Shown piece after piece: positions 16,462 to 24,238 of a DNA stretch of 57,722 bases; position 1 is the stretch's first letter, and every line of letters starts with the position of its first letter. The DNA lies in NCBI RefSeq assembly GCF_000222685.1, contig NZ_AFWJ01000135.1, forward strand, positions 1-57,722, in the 5' to 3' direction. The notes beneath the pieces were generated by a model. It did no database searches. It was given only the letters and a program-made list of their open reading frames with translations, and was not told the origin of the DNA. Both the position numbers and the translations under genes were made by a program. The stretch is from Vibrio nigripulchritudo ATCC 27043. Lineage in GTDB: Bacteria; Pseudomonadota; Gammaproteobacteria; Enterobacterales; Vibrionaceae.

Positions 16462-17217
16462 ATGGAAAAAGTTGCGTTGGTCACAGGTGGTGCCAGTGGT
16501 ATTGGGTTCGCCATTGCGAAATCACTGCGAGATAACGGAATACAGGTCGCGATAGCCGATCTCAATCAAGAGGATGGTGAAGCCGCTGCACAGCAGCTAA
16601 ACGCTGAGTTTTTTCAGTGCGACTTATCGGTTCAGGAAAACAATCTTTCACTTGTCAAAGCGGTCGCCAATCACTTTGGACATATCGATATTCTGGTAAA
16701 CAACGCTGGCTTTCAATACATATCCCCCATCGAGTCCTTTCCAGAAAACACGTTCAATACCATGCTTTCGGTTATGCTCACTTCCCCTTTTCTTCTCACC
16801 AAATACTGCTGGCCGTATATGAAGAAAAACAATTGGGGCAGAGTCATCAATATTGCTTCCATTCATGGAAAAATTGCCTCTCCTTATAAATCCGCTTATG
16901 TCACGGCAAAGCATGGGCTAATGGGATTGACCAAGTCTTCTGCTTTAGAAGGGGGAGAGTTCGGCATTACCGCTAATACCATTTGCCCTGCTTACGTTAA
17001 AACACCTCTGGTTGAAAAACAGATTGCTGATCAGGCGAGCAATCACAACATCGATCGCGATCAGGTGATTAAGGAAATCATGCTAAAAAAAGCGGCAATC
17101 AAGAAGATGATCGAACCTGAAGAAATTGGTGCCATGGTGAACTATCTGATCAGCGATGCCGGTCGTTCCATTACTGGCACAAGCTTATCGATAGATTTAG
17201 GCTGGACGGCGCAGTAA
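16462..17217 (+). CDS. 3-hydroxybutyrate dehydrogenase (short-chain dehydrogenase)
   Basis: A 251-residue SDR enzyme. The NAD-binding motif TGGASGIG (8-15), the NNAG motif (about 78) and the catalytic Ser in NIASIHGKIASPYKSAYVTAKHG with YxxxK (about 150-154) are all present. The C-terminal ITANTICPAYVKTPLVEKQI segment is diagnostic of D-3-hydroxybutyrate dehydrogenases, which interconvert 3-hydroxybutyrate and acetoacetate in polyhydroxybutyrate and ketone-body use. An AAAGGAGAG ribosome site lies before the ATG. It appears monocistronic; no PHB genes are in the window. Confidence 0.9.
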   Translation: MEKVALVTGGASGIGFAIAKSLRDNGIQVAIADLNQEDGEAAAQQLNAEFFQCDLSVQENNLSLVKAVANHFGHIDILVNNAGFQYISPIESFPENTFNTMLSVMLTSPFLLTKYCWPYMKKNNWGRVINIASIHGKIASPYKSAYVTAKHGLMGLTKSSALEGGEFGITANTICPAYVKTPLVEKQIADQASNHNIDRDQVIKEIMLKKAAIKKMIEPEEIGAMVNYLISDAGRSITGTSLSIDLGWTAQ

Positions 17218-17218
17218 A

Positions 17219-17665
17219 TCAGAGCGATTTTCCTAAGCAGATGGAGATTTCTCTGCCAACGTATTTCCCATAGGGTGGGATTTCCACGTATCCGTTTTTC
17301 AGATAAAAATTGACCGCCTGAGTATTGACGCGCCGAGTAGAAAGTATGGCGCGTTGATACCCTTTTCTTCGGGCAAAATCTTCCAGAGCAACTAGCAACG
17401 CGCTTCCGCTGCCCGGCTTAGCAGAGAACATTCGCTTTACTTCGCAAATGCCTTGCTGATGGAAACGAAAACTTCCACAAGCAACAGCCTCATCTTGGTC
17501 ATACCCGACCAATGCCCCATCCCGCTGCGGAGAAAATTCCTCAGCCTGAAACGAGCTTTCCCCGCTATCCTGAGTTATCTGAGTAAGAGAACGGTTGAGC
17601 TGACTGATAAGCACCTGAAAATCTGAAGAGTCAGGTGAAGATGCTCTGAATTGAAGTGAACTCAT
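17219..17665 (-). CDS. GNAT family N-acetyltransferase
   Basis: A 148-residue acetyltransferase. The core shows motif B/A features: ACGSFRFHQQGICEVKRMFSAKPGSGSALLVALEDFARRKGYQRAIL, where the acetyl-CoA pyrophosphate loop is SAKPGSGSALL, a variant of the R/Q-x-x-G-x-G/A loop, and a YLKNGYVEIPPYGKY C-terminal block. The acceptor substrate is unknown. The start overlaps the stop of the upstream membrane-protein gene by four bases, so the two are translationally coupled. Confidence 0.88.
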   Translation of the reverse strand: MSSLQFRASSPDSSDFQVLISQLNRSLTQITQDSGESSFQAEEFSPQRDGALVGYDQDEAVACGSFRFHQQGICEVKRMFSAKPGSGSALLVALEDFARRKGYQRAILSTRRVNTQAVNFYLKNGYVEIPPYGKYVGREISICLGKSL

Positions 17666-17988
17666 AGGCTTTCTTTTTGAGCAGAAGCGCGAGCCTCAGC
17701 AAGAGAAACGCGATAGTGATATGCCAGACGCGCCCAATAAAGTGTGGCGAGGGGACCAGCAATCATGATGGTGTTGGTCATCACCCTTGCAAAATAATCC
17801 GCACCAATAGACTGAAAGTACAGAATAAGAGCTGTTGCACTCACGAAGATTATGGCAGGAGCCAACAAAAAGGTGGAAATTGCCAGCCACTTACTGCCAT
17901 TGCATCGGAGCAATCCCAGCTTCTCAACTAAAACAATGACGGCAATATAATATAAACCAACAATAACGTTGGCGTACGCTGCATCCAT
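17662..17988 (-). CDS. Hypothetical membrane protein coupled to the GNAT gene
   Basis: A 108-residue protein with three predicted membrane helices (about 6-22, 33-57 and 66-86) and a short basic cytoplasmic tail. I do not recognise a family. The ATGA overlap with the GNAT gene shows they share an mRNA. The function is unknown. Confidence 0.65.
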   Translation of the reverse strand: MDAAYANVIVGLYYIAVIVLVEKLGLLRCNGSKWLAISTFLLAPAIIFVSATALILYFQSIGADYFARVMTNTIMIAGPLATLYWARLAYHYRVSLAEARASAQKESL

Positions 17989-18093
17989 GACTTTTCAATC
18001 CTTTGACTCACATGGTTTTCTGAACAAACCATAACAAAAGCGGCGCACTACATCCAATTTCGCACACCGCCTCCTAACACTGTTCACACTATT

Positions 18094-18744
18094 TTATAAA
18101 AACACTAAGTTATAGAGAATACCCGCACTTATTGCCATGGTCAGAATGACCGCGACAAATGACACTATCATGGTGTTTTTGAACATGGATTTAAGCAGGA
18201 TAACCTCTGTCAGGCTGGCACCAGCACTCCCGATAATGAGTGCCATGACTGCACCTAACCCCATGCCTTTTGCTGCCAGTGCTGCGCTGAGAGGAATGAC
18301 CGCTTCAGCCCGAATGTAGAGCGGGATGCCAATTACAGCCGCGACAGGTATCGCCAACGGATTATCTTCACTCGCAACAGAAGCGATGAACTCGGTAGGC
18401 ATAAACCCGTAGATCACTGACCCTAATGCAATCCCCCCTATGAGGTAAGGCAACACCTTTTTAAAGTCACTCCAGGTACTGTTCCAGACTTTTAGCCACT
18501 TATTCTCGGGTTTGGATTTCGCACCACAAGAAGATGCCGGGCAGCCAGAGGATGCCGGAACCTCATACACTTCTGGTTTAATGTATTTCTCAAACCCTAG
18601 CTTCTCAAGCAGATACCCTGCAACAATCGATACGCTCATTGCCACAGTGAAATAGAGCATCGTCACTTTTAGCCCAAAGGTAACCGCAAACAGCCCGATA
18701 ATAATCGGGTTAAGCAGCGGGCTTGCGAATAAAAAGACCATCAT
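18094..18744 (-). pseudogene. ArsP/DUF318-type permease, C-terminal part (frameshifted)
   Basis: This frame encodes the last 216 residues of a permease of the ArsP_1/DUF318 family: several membrane helices, a cytoplasmic loop with SSGCPASSCGAKSKPE (two cysteines) and a second permease repeat containing the IPLYIRAEAVIPLSAAL motif. It joins the upstream frame through a one-base shift at 18778-18782. Without the extra base the protein reads PFLKGLLRAKAGFGTMMVFLFASPLLNP, the normal family sequence. The first codon here, ATG at 18744, lies inside a membrane helix and is not a natural start. Family members export organoarsenicals or related thiol-reactive compounds. A disrupted gene, a sequencing error or recoding are all possible. 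Confidence 0.8.
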
Positions 18745-19015
18745 GGTCCCAAACCCTGCCTTTGCTCTTAGCAGACCTTTTTAAGAATGGAATGGTTGAA
18801 CAAGAGCAAAATGGCGTAATTGCCCCCAAAAACGCAGCGATGATGTAACCACTGCCATTTTTGCTGCTCAAAATTCGCTGGATTTTCGAAGGTGGGATGT
18901 ACATTTGTACTACGCCAACCAGATAGCTAATAAGCAAAAACAGCAACGTCAGCTCGACTGCTAAGAAGGCAAACATATTCAGCGTTTCTTGTAAGGCAAG
19001 AGAATCAATAGTCAT
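18710..19015 (-). pseudogene. ArsP/DUF318-type permease, N-terminal part (frameshifted)
   Basis: The N-terminal part of the same permease starts at the ATG at 19015 and contains two membrane helices and the family hallmark PFCSCSTIPFLK, a double-cysteine motif in the transport path. After this motif the frame runs into an A5 tract (T5 on the plus strand, 18778-18782), then continues out of frame for 23 codons to a stop at 18710. The full protein would be about 306 residues. It is divergent from an ArsR gene with two matching operators in between, so expression is probably derepressed by a metalloid. Confidence 0.8.
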
Positions 19016-19030
19016 TATTTTACTCACATC

Positions 19031-19104
19031 TATATTTCTAGAATATTCGAAATATAAGATCATCCATTGTATCGATCAAGATATTTCTAGTATTATCGAA
19101 ATAA
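19031..19104. promoter_or_regulatory. Two tandem ArsR-type operators
   Basis: Two imperfect dyads share arms and spacing. The first (19031-19056) has arms TATATTTC and GAAATATA with a 10-base centre TAGAATATTC. The second (19081-19104) has arms TATTTC and GAAATA with centre TAGTATTATC. They lie between the divergent permease and ArsR genes. One covers the permease promoter and the other the ArsR promoter, as expected for autoregulation. Confidence 0.75.
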
Positions 19105-19123
19105 ATTTTTTACGGGGTCTGAA

Positions 19124-19420
19124 ATGGACATTGATATTGTTGCAAAATCACTAAAAGAACTTGGGCACCCCACGCGGCTGACTATTTACAAATCTGTGGT
19201 CAAAGCAGGATTTAAAGGTATTGCTGTAGGTGGCTTACAAGAAAAACTGAACATTCCCGGGTCAACGCTCTCGCACCATATTTCTGGGTTGGTTTCAGCC
19301 GGCCTGCTGACACAGCGGAGAGAAGGACGCACGCTGTTTTGCGTTGCTGAATACGAAAAACTGCAGTATGTGATTAGCTTTCTTTTAGATGAATGTTGCG
19401 CCGACGAAGAAGAGTCATGA
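19124..19420 (+). CDS. ArsR-family metalloregulatory repressor
   Basis: A 98-residue winged-helix repressor. It has KSLKELGHPTRLTIYKSVVKAG at the N-terminus and the recognition helix region IPGSTLSHHISGLVSAGLLTQRREGRTLF (about 45-75). A C-terminal DECCADEEES contains a vicinal cysteine pair, a candidate As(III) or other soft-metal site; the classical ELCVCDL motif of ArsR in helix 3 is absent. It probably represses the adjacent permease and itself until an inducer binds. The assignment to family is firm, the inducer inferred. Confidence 0.9.
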   Translation: MDIDIVAKSLKELGHPTRLTIYKSVVKAGFKGIAVGGLQEKLNIPGSTLSHHISGLVSAGLLTQRREGRTLFCVAEYEKLQYVISFLLDECCADEEES

Positions 19421-19558
19421 CCCTCATATATGCAACTCTTTACGCTAATAGGAGGTCCGTAATCTCTTCTTCGAGAATATTGTGCATTCCTCAACCATGA
19501 GACTTTAATCTAAACTATCCTAGGAAACATAAGACCACACAAAAATTATGGTGATAAC

Positions 19559-20434
19559 ATGCATCATTTCGTTTTGTTTTCCTTGTTTACGCTACTAGTA
19601 AACTTGTTCGTGGTTCTTTCCGTTCATGCCAGTAATACCGAAATGCCTATTCGGGTTTGCGGCAAACCTTGGGCGCCTTACTTTTATCTAGACCCTAATC
19701 CCTCTGTTGGTGAACGCCCCAAAGTTCAAGGGATAAATATCGAGCTGTTTAACGCCATCAACCAAGACACTGATCTGGATTTCTTGTCTGAAGTGATTCC
19801 ATGGAAGCGTTGCCTTCATAACACAGAAAAGTTCAGTTCACTCAGAAAACATGAAGTTGCCACAGACGCCACCTATAACGCCAGTCGTGGTGAGAAATAT
19901 CACTTCGTCGGTCCGATTTATTCGGCACCTATTGCTATCTTCTACTCGCGAAGAGCATTTCCAAACGGAGTGATCAACCCTGAAACCAAGAAAGCAGTGA
20001 CCAAAGTGAAAGAGCTAAAACACTTTGAGATTTGTGGGATGGCAGGCTGGAACTATGAGATTTACACCAGTAAATATGGTATTCCTCAGGAGAACATTAT
20101 CACCACCGTTCATGGTGGGCTGACAAGCGTAATGAAGATGCTGCAACAAGAGCGATGCCAGATTTTGGAAACTCAGGTATCCATAGTGGCAGGCAGTATC
20201 TCAACAGGAAAACTGTCACTTCCCAAAGACATCAGATGCCAGCGCCTGATTGAAAAGCCTGTCGATTTTTATCTGATGATCTCGCGCCAGTCTCCTCGTG
20301 CTAAAGAACTGGTTACGAAGATCAATGCGTCTTTAGTGAAGTTAAAAACCAATGGTGACCACCAGACGATTTTTGATACTTATATGAAATCCGTGATCGG
20401 AGATGACCCAAATTCTCTGCTCGATTGTCTGTGA
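19559..20434 (+). CDS. Periplasmic substrate-binding protein (SBP_bac_3 type)
   Basis: A 291-residue exported protein with a signal peptide ending near VHASN. The mature part begins PIRVCGKPWAPYFYLD, followed by GINIELFNAINQDTDLDF and an ATDATYNASRGEKYHFVGPIY block, matching amino-acid-type solute-binding proteins. Such solitary Vibrio proteins occur without a permease and may be sensors or accessory receptors. No ABC amino acid permease is adjacent. Several cysteine residues may form disulphides. The ligand is unknown. Confidence 0.85.
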   Translation: MHHFVLFSLFTLLVNLFVVLSVHASNTEMPIRVCGKPWAPYFYLDPNPSVGERPKVQGINIELFNAINQDTDLDFLSEVIPWKRCLHNTEKFSSLRKHEVATDATYNASRGEKYHFVGPIYSAPIAIFYSRRAFPNGVINPETKKAVTKVKELKHFEICGMAGWNYEIYTSKYGIPQENIITTVHGGLTSVMKMLQQERCQILETQVSIVAGSISTGKLSLPKDIRCQRLIEKPVDFYLMISRQSPRAKELVTKINASLVKLKTNGDHQTIFDTYMKSVIGDDPNSLLDCL

Positions 20435-20455
20435 CCCAATCTCTTTTCATTAGAT

Positions 20456-20486
20456 AGCCCGCAAGCTGTCAGCTTGCAGGCTTTTT
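20456..20486. terminator. Intrinsic terminator between convergent genes
   Basis: The hairpin AGCCCGCAAGC/GCTTGCAGGCT with a 5-base loop is followed by T5 on the plus strand. It overlaps the last codons of the convergent FecCD permease gene. Confidence 0.7.
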
Positions 20487-21473
20487 CCAGACTAAGTACA
20501 AAACAAACACACCACCTAACGCCGCAGTTACGATACCCACCGGGAGTTCCTGTGGCGAAAGAATGGTTCGGCTAACAATATCACCCAGCGTCAGCATCAC
20601 GGCTCCCCACAAGGCTACCAGTGGCAGCGCAAGCTTGTGAGTCATTCCTGAAAATGGGCGTACGAGATGAGGAACCATCAACCCGATAAAACCAACCACT
20701 CCAGTCAAGGCAACAATGGATGCGGTGCAAAACGCACAACATAAGAAGACTTCACTTCGAAGTCGATGCACATTAACACCAAGAGAATGCGTGGTTTGCT
20801 CACTCACCAGTAAAGTATCAAGCTCGCGATAGCGGAATAAGATCAGCACCACGACGCACAATACGCCGATCGCTGCAAAAATCAGATTCTCCCAACGAGC
20901 CAGTCCCAGCCCTCCCATGGTCCAGAACAAAATGGAACTGGCGGCGCGCTGATCACCCGAATAGATGAGAAAACTGGTCACTGCTCCAAACAGAAACGAG
21001 ATCGCCAGACCACACAACACCAGGTTGTTATTGCCTCGCTTTTTCTGCATCGAGAATAAGATCAGCACTGCAGAGGCAGACACAATCCCCCCGGCAAAAG
21101 CTGCCAAAGGAAGCGACCACAACCCTAGCGCATCGCCTAGTTTAGTTATGACCAGTACAGCACCAGCAGACGCTCCGGAAGACAAACCAAACAAGAACGG
21201 ATCGGCCAGATCATTTCGCGTCGTTGTCTGAAGCAGAGCACCGACCATTGCGAGCCCTGCACCGGCAATGATGGCGAGAAGAACTCTTGGAAGACGCAAG
21301 TCTATGAGGATCCGGCTGGTCATGCTCATCTCTTCTTCATTGAAAGCTCGTAGCCCTGCCAGTACTTCATCAAGTGACAGTGACACCGAACCGAATTTTA
21401 AGCTGAACACAAACGAAACAAGCATGGCGCTTCCTCCAAGCCACCATGCCATCTGGTATTTAGACAATTTCAT
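20469..21473 (-). CDS. FecCD-family ABC transporter permease
   Basis: A 334-residue permease with about ten helices. Family blocks are visible: RILIDLRLPRVLLAIIAGAGLAMVGALLQ near residues 54-82, then DPFLFGLSSGASAGA and late VGFIGLMVPHLVR. It belongs to the BtuC/FecCD type used for siderophores, heme, cobalamin and some zinc-linked importers. It is the last gene of a three-gene operon (ATPase, binding protein, permease) preceded by a Zur-box candidate, so a zinc-related substrate is favoured over iron. Its last codons overlap the terminator hairpin. Confidence 0.92.
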   Translation of the reverse strand: MKLSKYQMAWWLGGSAMLVSFVFSLKFGSVSLSLDEVLAGLRAFNEEEMSMTSRILIDLRLPRVLLAIIAGAGLAMVGALLQTTTRNDLADPFLFGLSSGASAGAVLVITKLGDALGLWSLPLAAFAGGIVSASAVLILFSMQKKRGNNNLVLCGLAISFLFGAVTSFLIYSGDQRAASSILFWTMGGLGLARWENLIFAAIGVLCVVVLILFRYRELDTLLVSEQTTHSLGVNVHRLRSEVFLCCAFCTASIVALTGVVGFIGLMVPHLVRPFSGMTHKLALPLVALWGAVMLTLGDIVSRTILSPQELPVGIVTAALGGVFVLYLVWKKPAS

Positions 21474-21494
21474 TAAGCGTTACTTTGCCTTCAC

Positions 21495-22451
21495 TTATTG
21501 AGGAAAGAACGCATTAGAGAGCTTTTCTATCGCTTCAATGTTGGCAGGACCAGGAGTGAGTTGCTCATATCGTAGCTTCACATAGCGCTCAGATTTAACA
21601 GCGTTGGTATGCTTCATTAGAGGATGTTGCTCCAGAAAGTCCTTTAGAGCATCGGCACCGTTGGCAGTCTGGTAGTCAAGTAGGATGATGACATCTGGGT
21701 TTTCTCTCGCCACATTTTCCCACGATGTTCTTGCCCAGCTCGTTTCCATGTTTTCGGTAATGTTGTGCCCACCCGCCTCATGGATCATTGCATTCGGCAT
21801 GGCAAATTTGCCAGCAGTGAAAGGTTTGTCCTCGCCGGAGTCAAACAGGAAAACTTTTGGCGCGGGCTGACCCGAGCGATTTTTCTTTTCTGCAACCGCT
21901 TTGACTCTTGCCTTCCACTCTTTAACCAGAGCATTAGCCTTGTCCTGTCGGTCAAATATCACACCCAGTTTTTTAACGTCTCCATAAAGCAGTTCCATGC
22001 TGGCACCGTCTTTAAGTTTATGCGTGTGAATACAGCTTTCAGACAGTACTAACGTATCTACCCCATAAGGCTTTAAGCTTTGAGGCGTCACTTCACCGCC
22101 CACTTTCATGCCGTAGTTCCAACCAGCAAAGAAGAAATCGGGTTTTGCTGAAATCAGTGTTTCTAGCGAGGGATATTTAGGCGCAAGCTCGGGCGTTTCA
22201 CCTAAGGTCTTTTTGAACGATGGTGACATCTTGTACCACCCGGTAATACCTGTTACGCCAATCATGCTTTCCTGAAGATCGAGTGCAAACGCCATTTCAG
22301 TCATGTTGATGTCATGAAACACGGCACGTGTAGGGCGTTTATCAATGGTAAGCGGGCTACCACAGTTATCGACAGTTACGGGGTATTGAGTATCTGCGGC
22401 ATTGGCAACGGCAAAAGGGAATAAAAGAGTCAGTATTGCAGACCACTTCAT
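21495..22451 (-). CDS. Periplasmic binding protein of a FecCD-type ABC importer
   Basis: A 318-residue class III binding protein with a signal peptide ending near ANAAD. It has the Peripla_BP_2 layout: VTVDNCGSPLTIDKRPTRAVFHDINMTEMAFAL at the start, a middle helix, and PDVIILLDYQ in the C-lobe. Potential metal or metallophore ligands include the CIHTH motif near residue 139. The start overlaps the ATPase stop by one base (TAATG). With the Zur box upstream, a zinc complex is a reasonable but unproven ligand. Confidence 0.9.
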   Translation of the reverse strand: MKWSAILTLLFPFAVANAADTQYPVTVDNCGSPLTIDKRPTRAVFHDINMTEMAFALDLQESMIGVTGITGWYKMSPSFKKTLGETPELAPKYPSLETLISAKPDFFFAGWNYGMKVGGEVTPQSLKPYGVDTLVLSESCIHTHKLKDGASMELLYGDVKKLGVIFDRQDKANALVKEWKARVKAVAEKKNRSGQPAPKVFLFDSGEDKPFTAGKFAMPNAMIHEAGGHNITENMETSWARTSWENVARENPDVIILLDYQTANGADALKDFLEQHPLMKHTNAVKSERYVKLRYEQLTPGPANIEAIEKLSNAFFPQ

Positions 22452-23266
22452 TAGGCGGCTCCTATTGATGGAATATTGTAATTTGACGATGCGGCTTCAA
22501 AATGATGCACCGCACCTGCGATTTGAGGATGACTAAGCGTGACAACGCGCAGCCCAAAAACGGGGGTGATGTATTCGTTTTGCATCACTTGCTCTGGCGA
22601 GGCGTAAGCCACCATTTTTTGTTCTGACATTAAAAGGACTTTGTCGGCAAAAGGGGCGACTAAAGGCAAGTCATGTAACACAGCGATGGAGGCAACGCCT
22701 TTCAGTTTGATGAGCTCTAGCAGTTCAAGGCGAGCAAGTGGGTCTAAATGATTAGTGGGCTCATCGAGCAGCAACAGTTTGGGTTCTTGAGCGAATGCTC
22801 GCGCAATATTTGCCCGTTGTTGTTCGCCTCCTGAAAGCGAACCAATCAGTCGGTTGCCTTTCATTGATAAGCCTACGTCTTCCAAAGCTTGTTCAACCGC
22901 TCGCTCGTGTTCTTTATGGCTACAACAGAAAGTATGGGGAACACGTCCCAGCCACACATATTCACGAACGGTTAAACGAGGATCCGCGTGTTCATGTTGC
23001 GCCACAACCGCAACCATTTTCGCCTTTTGGTTTGGATCCAGCTGATTGGCATCTGTCCCATTAATTAACAGCCTGCCATTCACTGTTTTAAATTCTCCAG
23101 TAATGGCTTTGAGCAAACTGGATTTACCGCTTCCATTTGGACCGATCACAGCCACACATTCGCCCTGAGCTACAGAAAACGTCGCATCAGTGACAGCTCT
23201 CCAGCCTTGTGAACTGTTCGAACAAAGCTGCTGCGCGGAAACTATTGACGTAGGAAATCCCTTCAT
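22451..23266 (-). CDS. ABC transporter ATP-binding protein (FecE/BtuD type)
   Basis: A 271-residue ATPase. Walker A is GPNGSGKSS (about 42-50), the signature is LSGGEQQR (about 143) and Walker B is LLLLDEPTNHLD (about 163), followed by the switch histidine in VLHDLPL. It drives the adjacent FecCD permease. It is the promoter-proximal gene of the operon. A perfect TTGACA -35 lies upstream, and a Zur-box candidate covers the -10/+1 zone. Confidence 0.93.
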   Translation of the reverse strand: MKGFPTSIVSAQQLCSNSSQGWRAVTDATFSVAQGECVAVIGPNGSGKSSLLKAITGEFKTVNGRLLINGTDANQLDPNQKAKMVAVVAQHEHADPRLTVREYVWLGRVPHTFCCSHKEHERAVEQALEDVGLSMKGNRLIGSLSGGEQQRANIARAFAQEPKLLLLDEPTNHLDPLARLELLELIKLKGVASIAVLHDLPLVAPFADKVLLMSEQKMVAYASPEQVMQNEYITPVFGLRVVTLSHPQIAGAVHHFEAASSNYNIPSIGAA

Positions 23267-23290
23267 ATGAAATCCATAAAACCAAAAAAA

Positions 23291-23331
23291 GATACGTTAT
23301 AACATAACATTTTTAGAAATATAATTGTCAA
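23291..23331 (-). promoter_or_regulatory. Zur-box candidate and promoter of the FecCD importer operon
   Basis: A perfect dyad GTTAT-AAC-ATAAC (23296-23308) lies within a longer match to the gammaproteobacterial Zur consensus, whose core is ATGTTATANTATAACAT. The minus-strand -35 TTGACA is at 23326-23331, and the dyad covers the expected -10 region, 17 bases away. Zinc-bound Zur would therefore block transcription. It does not resemble a Fur box. Confidence 0.7.
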
Positions 23332-23430
23332 TAGTATTTTTAGCTCAGTCTGTGGAATACCACTTTTGATACGTTGCTATTTAGCTCCCTTTCTTCAGAG
23401 CATCATGAGCTCAAACGCTGTCGTGAAATT

Positions 23431-23931
23431 CTATAAACGGGTCAGAAGTCGCGCTGCTTCATTTTCTGTGTGTGTTTCTTTTTTTGCTTTACTCCATCTG
23501 TGACTCAGCGCGTGCGGAGCATCCGATGCTATCTCATCTTCTTTTTGTCGAATCGCATCAATTTGCGTACCCAGATCTTTTATCGGTGATCGAAAATCGA
23601 CAACATATTCAATTCGTTTTTTAAGCGCACCGTATCGGCGCGCGACCTGTCGATGGGTATCTGCTTTTTCTGACAGACGCAGAAATGTCTGAAGATAAGC
23701 GAATAGAGCCGCAGAAGTCCCAATAACGGGTGATAGCCAGACTGGTTGAACATGACTGGCAAAAATCAATACCGAAGATGCCGTAGTCAGCAAGATCAGC
23801 ACAACCCCTAACAATAAGTGATAGCGACCATAAGAAATCGCTGTATAGCTATGCGCCAACTGCGCACGCTTACAGCGAGCTCGCCATTTAACTAGCGTCG
23901 CTACCTGACCTTCACTCAGACTCTTTGCCAT
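23431..23931 (-). CDS. Solitary SLATT-domain two-TM protein, probable pore-forming effector under LexA control
   Basis: A 166-residue protein started at the ATG at 23931 (AGG nine bases upstream); an in-frame GTG at 23937 is the alternative. It has the SLATT/DUF4231 architecture: an N-terminal helical segment with HSYTAISYGRYH, two membrane helices (about 41-62 and 67-86), then the diagnostic HRQVARRYGALKKRIE block and a charged C-terminal helix. SLATT proteins are predicted membrane effectors of SMODS and SLOG nucleotide-sensing immune systems. No CD-NTase, SLOG or other sensor lies next to it. A perfect LexA box and a leader hairpin precede it, pointing to SOS-induced expression. Toxic or depolarising action is inference. 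Confidence 0.72.
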   Translation of the reverse strand: MAKSLSEGQVATLVKWRARCKRAQLAHSYTAISYGRYHLLLGVVLILLTTASSVLIFASHVQPVWLSPVIGTSAALFAYLQTFLRLSEKADTHRQVARRYGALKKRIEYVVDFRSPIKDLGTQIDAIRQKEDEIASDAPHALSHRWSKAKKETHTENEAARLLTRL

Positions 23932-23987
23932 AAACACAACCTGAACATCTCATGTCCAGCATTCCCTGCCCAGCCACAGCATATTCA

Positions 23988-24023
23988 AGGCACTTTTCGC
24001 CCCCCGCGAAAGTTATCGTGCCT
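23988..24023 (-). other. Leader hairpin upstream of the SLATT gene
   Basis: On the minus strand, outer arms AGGCAC/GTGCCT enclose inner arms CTTTCGC/GCGAAAAG around a G-rich loop. It lies in the expected 120-base leader between the LexA-controlled promoter and the SLATT start, just after a Shine-Dalgarno-like AAGGAGAGG that has no properly spaced ATG. A 16-codon ORF (24035 down to 23985) spans it. It may restrict translation, as in tisB leaders; this is inference. Confidence 0.5.
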
Positions 24024-24057
24024 CTCCTTTTGCATATCAATTCATATCAGCCTTTAA

Positions 24058-24081
24058 AATATACTGTATATATATACAGTT
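24058..24081 (-). promoter_or_regulatory. Perfect LexA (SOS) box inside a promoter spacer
   Basis: The palindrome CTGTATATATATACAG (24064-24079) matches the LexA consensus CTG-TA(AT)-CAG exactly. On the minus strand a TAGAAA -35-like hexamer and a TATATT -10 flank it at 17-base spacing, so LexA would cover the promoter spacer. The downstream gene is the SLATT gene at 23431. On the plus strand no credible gene follows, because the next gene there is convergent. Confidence 0.85.
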
Positions 24082-24238
24082 TTCTACCGATATTTTTTGC
24101 ACTGTTGCTTGCTTGTGAACACATTCGAATTGCGGCAGGTCAGCCCGAAACATAGTCGCAGTTTTGGATAAATGTGATAGGAATTGAGACAGGTAGGATA
24201 AAGCACTAATCCATCTAGAAGCACGTTACCCCGATGAT

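Noticed and set aside
23952-24155. Plus-strand 67-codon frame spanning the LexA box
   Set aside because: No ribosome site, the frame itself runs through the LexA box and the promoter on the other strand, and it has no recognisable features; the SLATT gene is the better LexA target.
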